Of a stretch of DNA of 13,101 bases, positions 1-6,017 are shown one piece after another. Below the pieces are notes generated by a model. The model saw only the letters and a program-made list of their open reading frames with translations, did no database searches and was not told the DNA's origin. Location of the stretch: the NCBI GenBank assembly GCA_040902725.1, contig JBBDWU010000046.1:1-13101 (forward strand), given 5' to 3'. Positions within the stretch are counted from its first letter, which is position 1; each line of letters begins with the position of its first letter. The position numbers and the translations under genes were made by a program. The DNA comes from JACVRU01 sp040902725 (GTDB taxonomy: Bacteria; Actinomycetota; Thermoleophilia; Gaiellales; Gaiellaceae).

Positions 1-629
1 TGCCGCCGCAGGGCGGGCGCAAGCACCCGCACCAGGAGTTCCTCTCGATCGACACCACGAACGTCCTCTTCATCTGCGGCGGCGCCTTTTCCGGGTTGGA
101 GAAGATCATCGCCAAGCGCGTCGGCAGCAACTCGGTGGGCTTCGGGGCGCAGGTGCGCTCGAAGAGCTCGGCCGAGTCCTCCGACCTGCTCGCCGACGTG
201 ATGCCGGAGGACCTGCTCGCCTACGGCCTGATCCCCGAGTTCATCGGCCGCCTCCCCGTGATCTCGGCCGTCCACCAGCTCACGCGCGAGGACCTCGTCC
301 AGATCCTCACCGAGCCGAAGAACGCGCTCGTCAAGCAGTACCAGCGCTTCTTCGGCTACGACAACGTCGAGCTCGTCTTCACGGAAGAGGCGCTCTGGGA
401 GATCTCCGACAAGGCGCTGGAGCGCGAGACGGGCGCGCGCGGGTTGCGGTCGATCATCGAGGCGGCGCTGCTCGACGTCATGTTCGAGCTGCCGTCGCGC
501 CGTGACGTCTCCAAGTGCGTGATCACGAAGGAGACGATCACGAAGGGACTGCGGCCGACGCTCGTCACCTCCGCCGGCCGCGAGCTCGACGAGCACGAGC
601 CCGAAGAGCTGGCCGAAGAGTCGGCATAG
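1..629 (+). CDS. clpX: ATP-dependent Clp protease ATP-binding subunit ClpX, C-terminal part
   Basis: This is the C-terminal half of ClpX, the AAA+ unfoldase that feeds tagged proteins to the cytosolic ClpP peptidase. The 5' end lies outside the window; the first whole codon is at base 3. Visible in order, counted from that codon, are the substrate-gripping RKH loop (R6-K7-H8), the LFICGGAF strand, a VGF tripeptide at 45-47 equivalent to the IGF loop that docks on ClpP, GLIPEFIGRLP, EPKNALVKQY, and the sensor-2 GAR motif (144-146) followed by GLR. These match E. coli ClpX closely and in the same spacing. The C-terminal tail is Glu/Asp-rich. The stop at 627-629 leaves one base before the convergent vapC stop, with no hairpin between them. 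The family call is certain; only the N-terminal zinc domain and Walker motifs are unseen. Confidence 0.97.
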   Translation, partial: PPQGGRKHPHQEFLSIDTTNVLFICGGAFSGLEKIIAKRVGSNSVGFGAQVRSKSSAESSDLLADVMPEDLLAYGLIPEFIGRLPVISAVHQLTREDLVQILTEPKNALVKQYQRFFGYDNVELVFTEEALWEISDKALERETGARGLRSIIEAALLDVMFELPSRRDVSKCVITKETITKGLRPTLVTSAGRELDEHEPEELAEESA

Positions 630-630
630 G

Positions 631-1008
631 TCAGTAGGGCGCCGCGAGGCGCGGGAACATCGGGAAGTGTCGGAGGTTTCGCGTCCAGAGCGTCGCGTCG
701 AGGTGGTCCACGGTCGCCGCGATCACGTAGTCCGTCACGTCGATCCCCGGATGCGTGCGCCCGAAGCGGCGAGCCAAGCTGCCGGCGGCGTCGGCGAGCT
801 CGACGTCGACCGGGATCCACTCGAGCTCGTCGAGTAGTGCGCGCGTCGAGCGCTCTTCGGGCCGCCTCGCCCCCGCGAGCACCTCGACACACGTGAGGAC
901 GCTGCCGACGAGGGGCTCTCCGGCGCTGCGCGCGTGCTCGAAGGCGGCGCGCGCGCCGGCGTCGCCGCGCAGATAGTCGACCAACACGGACGTATCCGCG
1001 ACGATCAC
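631..1008 (-). CDS. vapC: VapC-type PIN-domain toxin ribonuclease
   Basis: This is a 125-residue PIN-domain protein, the usual length for VapC toxins, which are Mg-dependent ribonucleases neutralised by a partner antitoxin. The start is GTG at 1008, overlapping the TGA stop of the upstream antitoxin as GTGA, so translation is probably coupled. The PIN acidic set is present: D5 in the VADTSVLVDYL opening, E42 in CVEVLAG and D93 in DVTDYVIAAT, followed by TRN(111)LRHFPMF near the end, where many VapCs carry D or N. The fold and catalytic set look intact, so the toxin is probably active. It ends one base from the clpX stop on the other strand. Target RNA cannot be told from sequence. Confidence 0.93.
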   Translation of the reverse strand: MIVADTSVLVDYLRGDAGARAAFEHARSAGEPLVGSVLTCVEVLAGARRPEERSTRALLDELEWIPVDVELADAAGSLARRFGRTHPGIDVTDYVIAATVDHLDATLWTRNLRHFPMFPRLAAPY

Positions 1009-1265
1009 GGGCCCAGGCTCTCGAGCTTGTGCCCGAGGCCCGGCCCGCGGATGCGCTCGACGTACTCGGCGCCATCGAAGTCGCGGTCCTTCCAGAGGCC
1101 GAAGCTGACGGCGAAGCCGTCGACGCCGCCTTTGCGCCGGCGACCGTACGCGGCGGTGACCGCGCGTCGCACGAGCTCCGCGAGCGAGACGCCGGTGCGC
1201 TCGGATTGCCGCTTGAGCAGGTGGTACTGCTCGTCCGTGAGGGTGATCTGGGTGCGGCGGCTCAT
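1005..1265 (-). CDS. vapB: VapB-type ribbon-helix-helix antitoxin
   Basis: This 86-residue protein lies directly upstream of vapC and overlaps it by 4 bp. Its first 40 residues have the ribbon-helix-helix (CopG/MetJ-like) pattern: a short basic beta strand (RRTQITLT), then helix A (DEQYHLLKRQSERTG) and helix B (SLAELVRRAVTAAY). That domain should dimerise and bind the operator. The C-terminal half, with GLWKDRDFDGAEYVERIRG, is probably the segment that wraps VapC. The ATG at 1265 has no Shine-Dalgarno sequence upstream but has a TANNNT box six bases before it, as expected for a leaderless actinobacterial mRNA. A perfect palindrome covers the same bases, so autorepression is likely. The family is clear; the exact antitoxin subclass is not. 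Confidence 0.9.
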   Translation of the reverse strand: MSRRTQITLTDEQYHLLKRQSERTGVSLAELVRRAVTAAYGRRRKGGVDGFAVSFGLWKDRDFDGAEYVERIRGPGLGHKLESLGP

Positions 1266-1282
1266 GATGTAAGGTTACATCA
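1265..1282 (-). promoter_or_regulatory. vapBC operator palindrome over a leaderless -10 box
   Basis: The 18 bp read TGATGTAA-GG-TTACATCA, two perfect 8-bp inverted arms around GG, ending at the first base of the vapB start codon. On the minus strand TAACCT (bases 1277-1272) is followed by six bases and then ATG, the spacing of a leaderless actinobacterial promoter. An antitoxin dimer bound here would cover the -10 box and transcript start. The palindrome is directly visible; its roles as operator and promoter are inferred. No good -35 was found. Confidence 0.65.
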
Positions 1283-1284
1283 AC

Positions 1285-1476
1285 GTGCTGGCGATCCGCG
1301 AGGGTGGGACCGCGCTGATCGAGGCCGCGGTGGATTGGGCGCTCGGGGCGGGAGTCGAGCAGCTCGACCTGGAGGTGCTCGCGGACAACGAGCCCGCGCT
1401 GGCTCTCTACCGGAACACCGGGTTCGTCGAGACCGGCCGGCGCGGCCGCGCGGTCCGCATGAGTCGCGCGCTCTAG
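1285..1476 (+). pseudogene. GNAT acetyltransferase remnant, N-terminal half missing
   Basis: The open frame gives only 63 residues from a GTG at 1285, and they match the C-terminal half of a GNAT N-acetyltransferase: REGGTALIEAAVDWALGAGV (end of the acetyl-CoA loop and following helix), then a strand, VLADNEPALALYRNTGFVETG (the conserved Asn and LYxxxGF motif). GNAT proteins usually have about 140-170 residues. The first strands and most of the acetyl-CoA pyrophosphate loop are absent, and a TAA lies in frame at 1270. Homology stops exactly where the vapBC promoter begins, so the 5' half was probably removed when vapBC arrived or by a nearby deletion. A functional mini-protein is unlikely. 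The GNAT family call is good; the substrate is unknown. Confidence 0.68.
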
Positions 1477-1508
1477 TCGAAGGGCCGACCGAGGAGTATT
1501 TTCCGGGC

Positions 1509-1716
1509 GTGGCGACGCATACCCGCACCGCGGCGGCCTCCGAGACCGGCTGTCTCGTGATCGCCGACATCGCAGGCCGACGGGGAAACGGCGGTGACCG
1601 TTCGGGGCCGGCCCGACGGCAGGGCGAAGGTCTTCGCCGCGCGGAGGCTCGCGCGGCGGATTCGGTCCGACCACGCCCGGCTCGCCTCCCTGGCGACGGC
1701 GAGCGAGCGCGGCTGA
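1509..1716 (+). pseudogene. Possible internally deleted gene remnant
   Basis: The 240 bp between the GNAT remnant and the VOC gene hold no intact gene but show two suggestive pieces. A GAGGAG at 1491-1496 precedes GTG 1509. The frame from there reads ETGCLVIADIAG, reminiscent of the N-terminus of DUF2652-type cyclase-like proteins (LLIADISGYT...), then turns into low-quality Arg/Gly-rich sequence. In another frame, after a TGA at 1558-1560, a stretch ending KVFAARRLARRIRSDHARL and a TGA at 1714-1716 resembles a protein C-terminus. It overlaps the next ATG by one base. One reading is a gene that lost its middle. The match rests on about nine residues, so this is tentative; the stretch could also be plain non-coding spacer. 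Confidence 0.28.
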
Positions 1717-2105
1717 TGCTCACGCAGCTCGTGGCGAACCTCAAGGTCCCCGACCTCGAGGAGGCGATCGCCTTCTACGAGGGCAAGCTCGGGCTGCGGG
1801 TCGCCGACCGGCGTAGCCTCATGCCGGGTCACCAGGACGTGGTCTTCCAGGCCGGGGACGCGACGATCTGCGTCGAGCCGGGCGAAGGTGGGCGCGCCGA
1901 CACGCCGATCAGCTTCGAGGTCGACGATGTCGAGGCGACGGTCGCAGCCCTGCGCGAGCGCGGCGTCGAGCCCGAGGAGTACGACCTGCCGAGCCTGAAG
2001 ACCGTGAACGGGATCGCCGCGTTCGGCGACCTCCGGGCCGCCTGGGTCAAGGATCCCGGCGGGAACCTCGTCGGGATCGTCACGCGCGTGCGCACGTCCG
2101 GCTAG
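1716..2105 (+). CDS. VOC-superfamily (glyoxalase/bleomycin-resistance fold) protein
   Basis: This is a 129-residue single-domain member of the vicinal oxygen chelate superfamily. It has two babbb modules: LVANLKVPDLEEAIAFYEGKLGL at the start, ISFEVDDVEATVAALRERGV in the middle and WVKDPGGNLVGIV at the end, all hallmarks of the fold. The usual metal ligands are not where expected: the first His position is V6, the second-module His position is P64 or I65, and the final Glu of DPxGNxxE is G120. A classical glyoxalase I reaction is therefore unlikely; ligand binding, or a reaction using other residues, is possible. The start is ATG 1716, where homology begins; the ribosome site is weak. The gene lies 16 bp before the gamma-glutamyltransferase gene and is probably co-transcribed with it. 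Confidence 0.85.
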   Translation: MLTQLVANLKVPDLEEAIAFYEGKLGLRVADRRSLMPGHQDVVFQAGDATICVEPGEGGRADTPISFEVDDVEATVAALRERGVEPEEYDLPSLKTVNGIAAFGDLRAAWVKDPGGNLVGIVTRVRTSG

Positions 2106-2121
2106 CTGTCATCCTCTCGCC

Positions 2122-3777
2122 GTGTTCACGACGCGGCCTGAGCTCCGCGGTACCTTCGGGATGGTCGCCTCGACGCACTGGCTCGCGTCCGCGGCCGGGA
2201 TGGCGATGCTCGAGCGCGGCGGAAACGCGTTCGACGCGGCGGTGGCGGCCGGGCTCGTGCTCCAGGTCGTCGAGCCGCACCTGAACGGGCCGGGCGGCGA
2301 GGTGCCGATCGTGCTCTACAGCGCCGAGCGCGGCGAGGTGCTCGTCGTCAACGGCCAGGGGCCCGCGCCGGCGGCGGCGACGATCGACGAGTTTCGCGGC
2401 CGCGGCCTCGACCTCGTCCCCGGCACCGGCGTGCTCGCCGCGTGCGTCCCGGGCGCGTTCGCCGCATGGCTCTTGATCCTGCGGGAGCTGGGGACGATGC
2501 CGCTGGCGGAGGTGGCGGCGCCCGCGATCGGGTACGCCGAGCACGGCTATCCCGTCCTGCCGCGCGTGACCGACACGATCGAGCGGATGGAGCCGGTCTT
2601 CCGCGAGCAGTGGCAGGGCTCCGCCGAGCTTTACCTGCCAGCTCCGCGGCCGGGAACGCTGTTCCGCAATCCCGCGCTCGCCGAGACCTACAAGCGGGTC
2701 GTGGGCGAGCCCGACGCCTGGTACCGCGGCTTCGTCGCTGAGGCGATCCACGAGTTCGTGGCCCGGGAAGACGGGCTGCTGACCGGCGAAGACCTCGCCG
2801 CCTTCGAAGCGCGTTTCGAGCCGCCCCTGTCGCTCGACTTCCGCGGCCACACGGTCTTCAAGTGCGGCCCGTGGAGCCAGGGCCCGGTGTTCCTGCAGCA
2901 ACTGGCCCTGCTCGACGACTTCGACCTGGCCAGGCTGCCGCCGGCGGAGTACGTCCATACCGTCGTCGAGTGCGCGAAGCTCGCCTTCGCCGACCGCGAC
3001 GCCTGGTACGGCGACCCCGACTTCACCGACGTCCCCCTCGACCGGCTGCTCTCCCGGGAGTACGCCGACGAGCGCCGGCGCCTCGTGGGCGGCGAGGCCT
3101 CGGGCGAGCTGCGCCCCGGGCTCGACGGGCGGCTGCCGGAGGTGGCCGCCGGCAGCGTCGCGCCCGCGCACCTGGGGACCGGGGAGCCGACGCGGGGCGA
3201 CACGTGCCACGTGGACGTGGCCGACCGGCACGGCAACCTGATCTCGGCGACGCCGAGCGGCGGCTGGCTCCAGAGCTCCCCGGTCATCCCCGAGCTCGGC
3301 TTCCCGCTCGGCACGCGCGCGCAGATGTTCTGGCTCGAGGCGGGCCACCCGAGTTCGCTCGAGCCCCGGAAGCGGCCGCGGACCACGCTCAGCCCGTCGC
3401 TCGCGTTCCGCGGCGGCGATCCCTACCTTGCCTTCGGCACGCCCGGCGGCGACCAGCAGGACCAGTGGTCGCTGCAGGTCTTCCTCAACCATGCGGTCTT
3501 CGGGCTGAATCTCCAGGAGGCGATCGACGCGCCCGCGTTCCACACGAACCACCTGATCTCGTCGTTCCACCCGCGCAGCTTCGAGCCGCGGGTCGTGGAG
3601 CTGGAGTCGCGCTTCGATGCCGCAGTCGTGGACGAGCTCCGGGAGCGGGGACACGACGTCCGCGTCACCGTCGCCTGGTCGCTCGGCCGGGTCAGCGCCG
3701 TGGCGCGCGAGCCGGACGGACTGCTGAAGGCGGGAGCGAACCCCAGGGGGATGCAGGGCTACGCCATCGGCCGCTAG
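2122..3777 (+). CDS. Gamma-glutamyltransferase family protein, cytosolic type
   Basis: This 551-residue Ntn-hydrolase belongs to the gamma-glutamyltransferase family, which cleaves gamma-glutamyl bonds (glutathione and related amides) and matures by self-cleavage before a catalytic threonine. The N-terminus has GMVASTHWLASAAGMAML and GGNAFDAAVAAGL, and the small subunit would begin at T361 in GDTCHVDVADRHGN. The later motifs PRTTLSPSLAF and FGTPGGDQQDQW (G439-W448) resemble the YwrD-like branch rather than classical E. coli Ggt. There is no signal peptide: the GTG start leads straight into conserved sequence, so the enzyme should be cytosolic, unlike periplasmic Ggt. No Shine-Dalgarno is seen before GTG 2122. 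It follows the VOC gene by 16 bp. The true substrate is uncertain and may not be glutathione. Confidence 0.9.
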   Translation: MFTTRPELRGTFGMVASTHWLASAAGMAMLERGGNAFDAAVAAGLVLQVVEPHLNGPGGEVPIVLYSAERGEVLVVNGQGPAPAAATIDEFRGRGLDLVPGTGVLAACVPGAFAAWLLILRELGTMPLAEVAAPAIGYAEHGYPVLPRVTDTIERMEPVFREQWQGSAELYLPAPRPGTLFRNPALAETYKRVVGEPDAWYRGFVAEAIHEFVAREDGLLTGEDLAAFEARFEPPLSLDFRGHTVFKCGPWSQGPVFLQQLALLDDFDLARLPPAEYVHTVVECAKLAFADRDAWYGDPDFTDVPLDRLLSREYADERRRLVGGEASGELRPGLDGRLPEVAAGSVAPAHLGTGEPTRGDTCHVDVADRHGNLISATPSGGWLQSSPVIPELGFPLGTRAQMFWLEAGHPSSLEPRKRPRTTLSPSLAFRGGDPYLAFGTPGGDQQDQWSLQVFLNHAVFGLNLQEAIDAPAFHTNHLISSFHPRSFEPRVVELESRFDAAVVDELRERGHDVRVTVAWSLGRVSAVAREPDGLLKAGANPRGMQGYAIGR

Positions 3778-3985
3778 ACAGGAGTTGTCAATCCCGCTCG
3801 GACGGACGAGATCGCTACGGCGAAGCCGCGCATCTCGGCCGTCACGAGGTGCCGGTACCTCGCCTGTAGCCCCTGCCCGGAGCGCCCGGGCGGAGCCCGC
3901 GCGCGGAGGGCTTCGCCCTTTGGCGCCGGGAGTTCCGACGTGCATCGCGGGCCAAGCTCATGCCCGGCGCAGGAAGGCGCCCACA
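3778..3985. other. Intergenic region with several weak stem-loops
   Basis: No credible gene is seen between the convergent gamma-glutamyltransferase and cyclase genes. The sequence contains small inverted repeats: CGAGGT/ACCTCG at 3845-3850 and 3857-3862, GCCCGG/CCGGGC at 3875-3880 and 3886-3891, and AGGGC-TTC-GCCCT at 3907-3919 followed by a short T run. The last could be a modest terminator for the upstream plus-strand gene. A 70-codon minus-strand frame crosses the region but shows no recognisable motif. Confidence 0.45.
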
Positions 3986-4013
3986 CGGCGGAAAACCGCC
4001 AGGTTTTCCGCCG
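3986..4013. terminator. Strong bidirectional hairpin between convergent genes
   Basis: CGGCGGAAAACC and GGTTTTCCGCCG form a perfect 12-bp stem around the 4-base loop GCCA. The hairpin lies four bases past the cyclase stop codon (minus strand) and downstream of the gamma-glutamyltransferase gene (plus strand). There is no separate T tract on either side, as is common for hairpin terminators in high-GC actinobacteria. The inverted repeat is directly visible; the termination role is inferred from position. Confidence 0.8.
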
Positions 4014-4017
4014 ATAT

Positions 4018-5943
4018 CTAGCGCCAGTCGATGGTGACGAGCTCGACCGGCTCGGCGAGGCCTTTCAGCTCGACCGAGCGCGGCTCCGAGGCCCGAACGC
4101 CGTTCGCCGCCTCGGCGGTAGCCCGGCTGGCGACGATCTCGGCCGCGCCGCCGACTGCGCCGATCCGCGCGGCAGTGTGGACGCCCTTGCCGCGGTAGTT
4201 CGCGCCCAGGCTCGTGGCCTCGTCGGCGTGGATCCCGACCCGCACGTCCGGGGCGAGCGGCTGCGCGGCGAGCGCGCGCTGGACGGCGGTCGCCGCGTCG
4301 AAGGCCTGGCGCGGGTCGTCGAAGGCGACGAAGAAGCCGTCGCCGGTGTGGTCGACGACCTCACCCTCGTTGGCCGTGAAGATCTGCTTCAGGGTCTCGT
4401 CGTGCCAGCGCAGCGCGCGTGCCCACTTCTCGTCCCCGACCGCCTCCAGCGTCTTCGTGGAGTCGACGATGTCGGTGAACATGAACGTCTTCGTGACGCG
4501 CTCGCCGACGTCGCGCCCGAGCAGCTCGCCCACCCGCTCGGAGTCGAGCTTCGCGCCGAGCCGGTCGAAGGTGGCGGCCGCCGTCTCGAGCTCGCGCAGC
4601 GCCGCCTCCTCGTCGCCGGCAGCGCGGTAGGCACGGCCGAGTACCGTCCGGGCGCGGGCCACGTCGTAGGAGGCGCCGGCCTCCTGCCAGAGCCTCAGCG
4701 ACTTCCTGAGCGCGCTCAGAGCGGCGTCGGCGTCGCCGCCCGCTAGCCGCACCATCCCGATCGCCTGCTGCGCCTGTGCGCGCAGCGTCGGCGTGTCGTA
4801 GCGCTCCGCGATCTCCGCCAGTTCCGCCGCCGCCTTCTCGCCGGTCTCGAGCTCGCCGGCGGCGACCGCGATCTCGACCTCTGCGAAGAGCAGGCGCGCG
4901 CGCTCGGGCAGCGCCATATTGTCCTCGGAGAGGGCCCGACGGATGCCGGCGTAGGCGGGTTGCGCCTTCCCGCGGGCGAGCAGCAGCAGCGAGCGGCCCG
5001 GCTCCGGGTCGCGGCCAAGCTCGTCGGCCTGGTCGAAGGACTCCTCGGCATGGGCCAGGTCGCCCAGGCGCAGCCGGATCTCGCCGATCTCGTTCAGGGC
5101 GGCGGCCGCGATTCGCGGCGCCCACGGGCGCAGCTCGTCGTGGGCCTGGAGCGCCGTCGCCTCGGCCTCGTCGAACCTGCCCTCGAACCGCATGACCTCG
5201 GCGCGATTGACTCGGCAGAGCCCCGGGAAGGCGTTGAGCGAGTGGGCGTCGCAGAACGCGGTCGCGCGCTCCGTCCACTGCGAGGCCTGGTCGTAGGCGC
5301 CGACGTCGCGGCACGCCCCGATCAGATTGCAGTAGACCGCCGTCGTGGCCATCGGCGAGAGCTCACCGCTCACCGCTGCGACGGCTGCCTCGTCCAGGAG
5401 GGCGTTCCCCTCCTCGACCTCGCCGATCGAGACGAGGGCCATGCCGCGCCGCTGGCGGCCGCGGATCTCGAGCGACCGGTCGCCGTGGCGGGCGCCGACC
5501 TCCTCGGCGAGCTTGGCCTGCGCGAGGGCCGTCTCGAAGTCGTTCTTGCCGAGCGAGAGGAGGCTGCGCTGGAGCTCGAGGTAGCCGTGCTCGATGCCCT
5601 CGGGCTCGTCCGCGAGCAGCGTCGCGGCTCGGGTGAGCCAGCCATTCCCGATCGCACGCTGGAGCCGCACGCTGCCGTAGTAATGAGCGAGCTCGATCGC
5701 GTGTCCCGCCGCACGGCGAGGCTCGCCGGCTTCGATCCACGCGGCAAAGGCCCGCTCCATGACGGGCGCCGAGTACTCCGGGCTGCGCGCGAACGTCGCC
5801 GCGAGCGCAAGCCGCTCGATGTCTTCCGCGTCGAGCTCGCCGCGCTCGTCGGCAGCGGTCAGCAGCTCGTACGCGCGCTCCCACTCGGAGCGCTCGAGCG
5901 CCTCGCGTCCTGCCTGGATCGGATCGTCTGCAACCTGGGCCAT
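4018..5943 (-). CDS. TPR-repeat protein with C-terminal class III nucleotide cyclase domain
   Basis: This 641-residue protein joins a long helical TPR-like region (about 15-475, with repeated A-x-x-x-G-x-x-x-A helix pairs) to a class III adenylate/guanylate cyclase domain (about 483-641). The cyclase part has FTDIVDST with metal-binding D491, HTGDGFFVAF with the second metal Asp D535, GKGVHTAARI and a closing ELKGLAEPVEL. Of the transition-state Asn-Arg pair, R593 is present but the Asn position is H589, a variant seen in other actinobacterial cyclase-like proteins, so activity is uncertain. No signal peptide or membrane segment is seen. I chose ATG 5943 because GGAG lies six bases before it. 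The frame stays open to ATG 5994, but that start would sit upstream of the likely -10 box. It is divergent from valS. The TPR region probably senses a protein partner or ligand; ATP versus GTP use cannot be assigned. Confidence 0.88.
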   Translation of the reverse strand: MAQVADDPIQAGREALERSEWERAYELLTAADERGELDAEDIERLALAATFARSPEYSAPVMERAFAAWIEAGEPRRAAGHAIELAHYYGSVRLQRAIGNGWLTRAATLLADEPEGIEHGYLELQRSLLSLGKNDFETALAQAKLAEEVGARHGDRSLEIRGRQRRGMALVSIGEVEEGNALLDEAAVAAVSGELSPMATTAVYCNLIGACRDVGAYDQASQWTERATAFCDAHSLNAFPGLCRVNRAEVMRFEGRFDEAEATALQAHDELRPWAPRIAAAALNEIGEIRLRLGDLAHAEESFDQADELGRDPEPGRSLLLLARGKAQPAYAGIRRALSEDNMALPERARLLFAEVEIAVAAGELETGEKAAAELAEIAERYDTPTLRAQAQQAIGMVRLAGGDADAALSALRKSLRLWQEAGASYDVARARTVLGRAYRAAGDEEAALRELETAAATFDRLGAKLDSERVGELLGRDVGERVTKTFMFTDIVDSTKTLEAVGDEKWARALRWHDETLKQIFTANEGEVVDHTGDGFFVAFDDPRQAFDAATAVQRALAAQPLAPDVRVGIHADEATSLGANYRGKGVHTAARIGAVGGAAEIVASRATAEAANGVRASEPRSVELKGLAEPVELVTIDWR

Positions 5944-5977
5944 GCTTCGCTCCATTCTGGCACAAGCTCCCGCGATC

Positions 5978-5985
5978 CCTATACT
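5978..5985. promoter_or_regulatory. Shared TATA element of divergent cyclase and valS promoters
   Basis: CCTATACT gives TATACT (5980-5985) on the plus strand and TATAGG (5983-5978) on the minus strand, so two -10 boxes share four bases. The plus-strand box would start RNA near 5992, about 25 bases before the valS ATG. The minus-strand box would start RNA near 5971, about 28 bases before the cyclase ATG at 5943. This is the AT-rich spot of the gap. The -35 regions are weak on both strands, so function is inferred. Confidence 0.5.
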
Positions 5986-6017
5986 CGCGTCCATAGTCGC
6001 TGACTGATCGCACCGGG

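Noticed and set aside
1029..1715. Upstream extension of the VOC gene to base 1029
   Set aside because: The extension runs antisense through vapB and past the GNAT remnant; VOC homology starts at ATG 1716.
1477..1715. tRNA or other RNA gene in the gap
   Set aside because: No cloverleaf, no conserved T-loop sequence and no strong stem was seen.
3786..3791. TTGACA on the minus strand after the gamma-glutamyltransferase stop
   Set aside because: A perfect -35 hexamer, but no -10 box at a suitable distance and it points into the antisense of a gene.
2080..3945. Minus-strand open frame of 621 codons opposite the gamma-glutamyltransferase gene
   Set aside because: Low-complexity Arg/Gly/Glu composition and complete overlap with a recognised gene mark it as a shadow.
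3774..3986. 70-codon minus-strand frame in the intergenic region
   Set aside because: No recognisable motif, and it runs across several stem-loops; probably chance in GC-rich DNA.
5944..5994. Earlier ATG (5994) for the TPR-cyclase gene
   Set aside because: It lies upstream of the likely -10 box, and ATG 5943 has GGAG at good spacing and starts the plausible protein.
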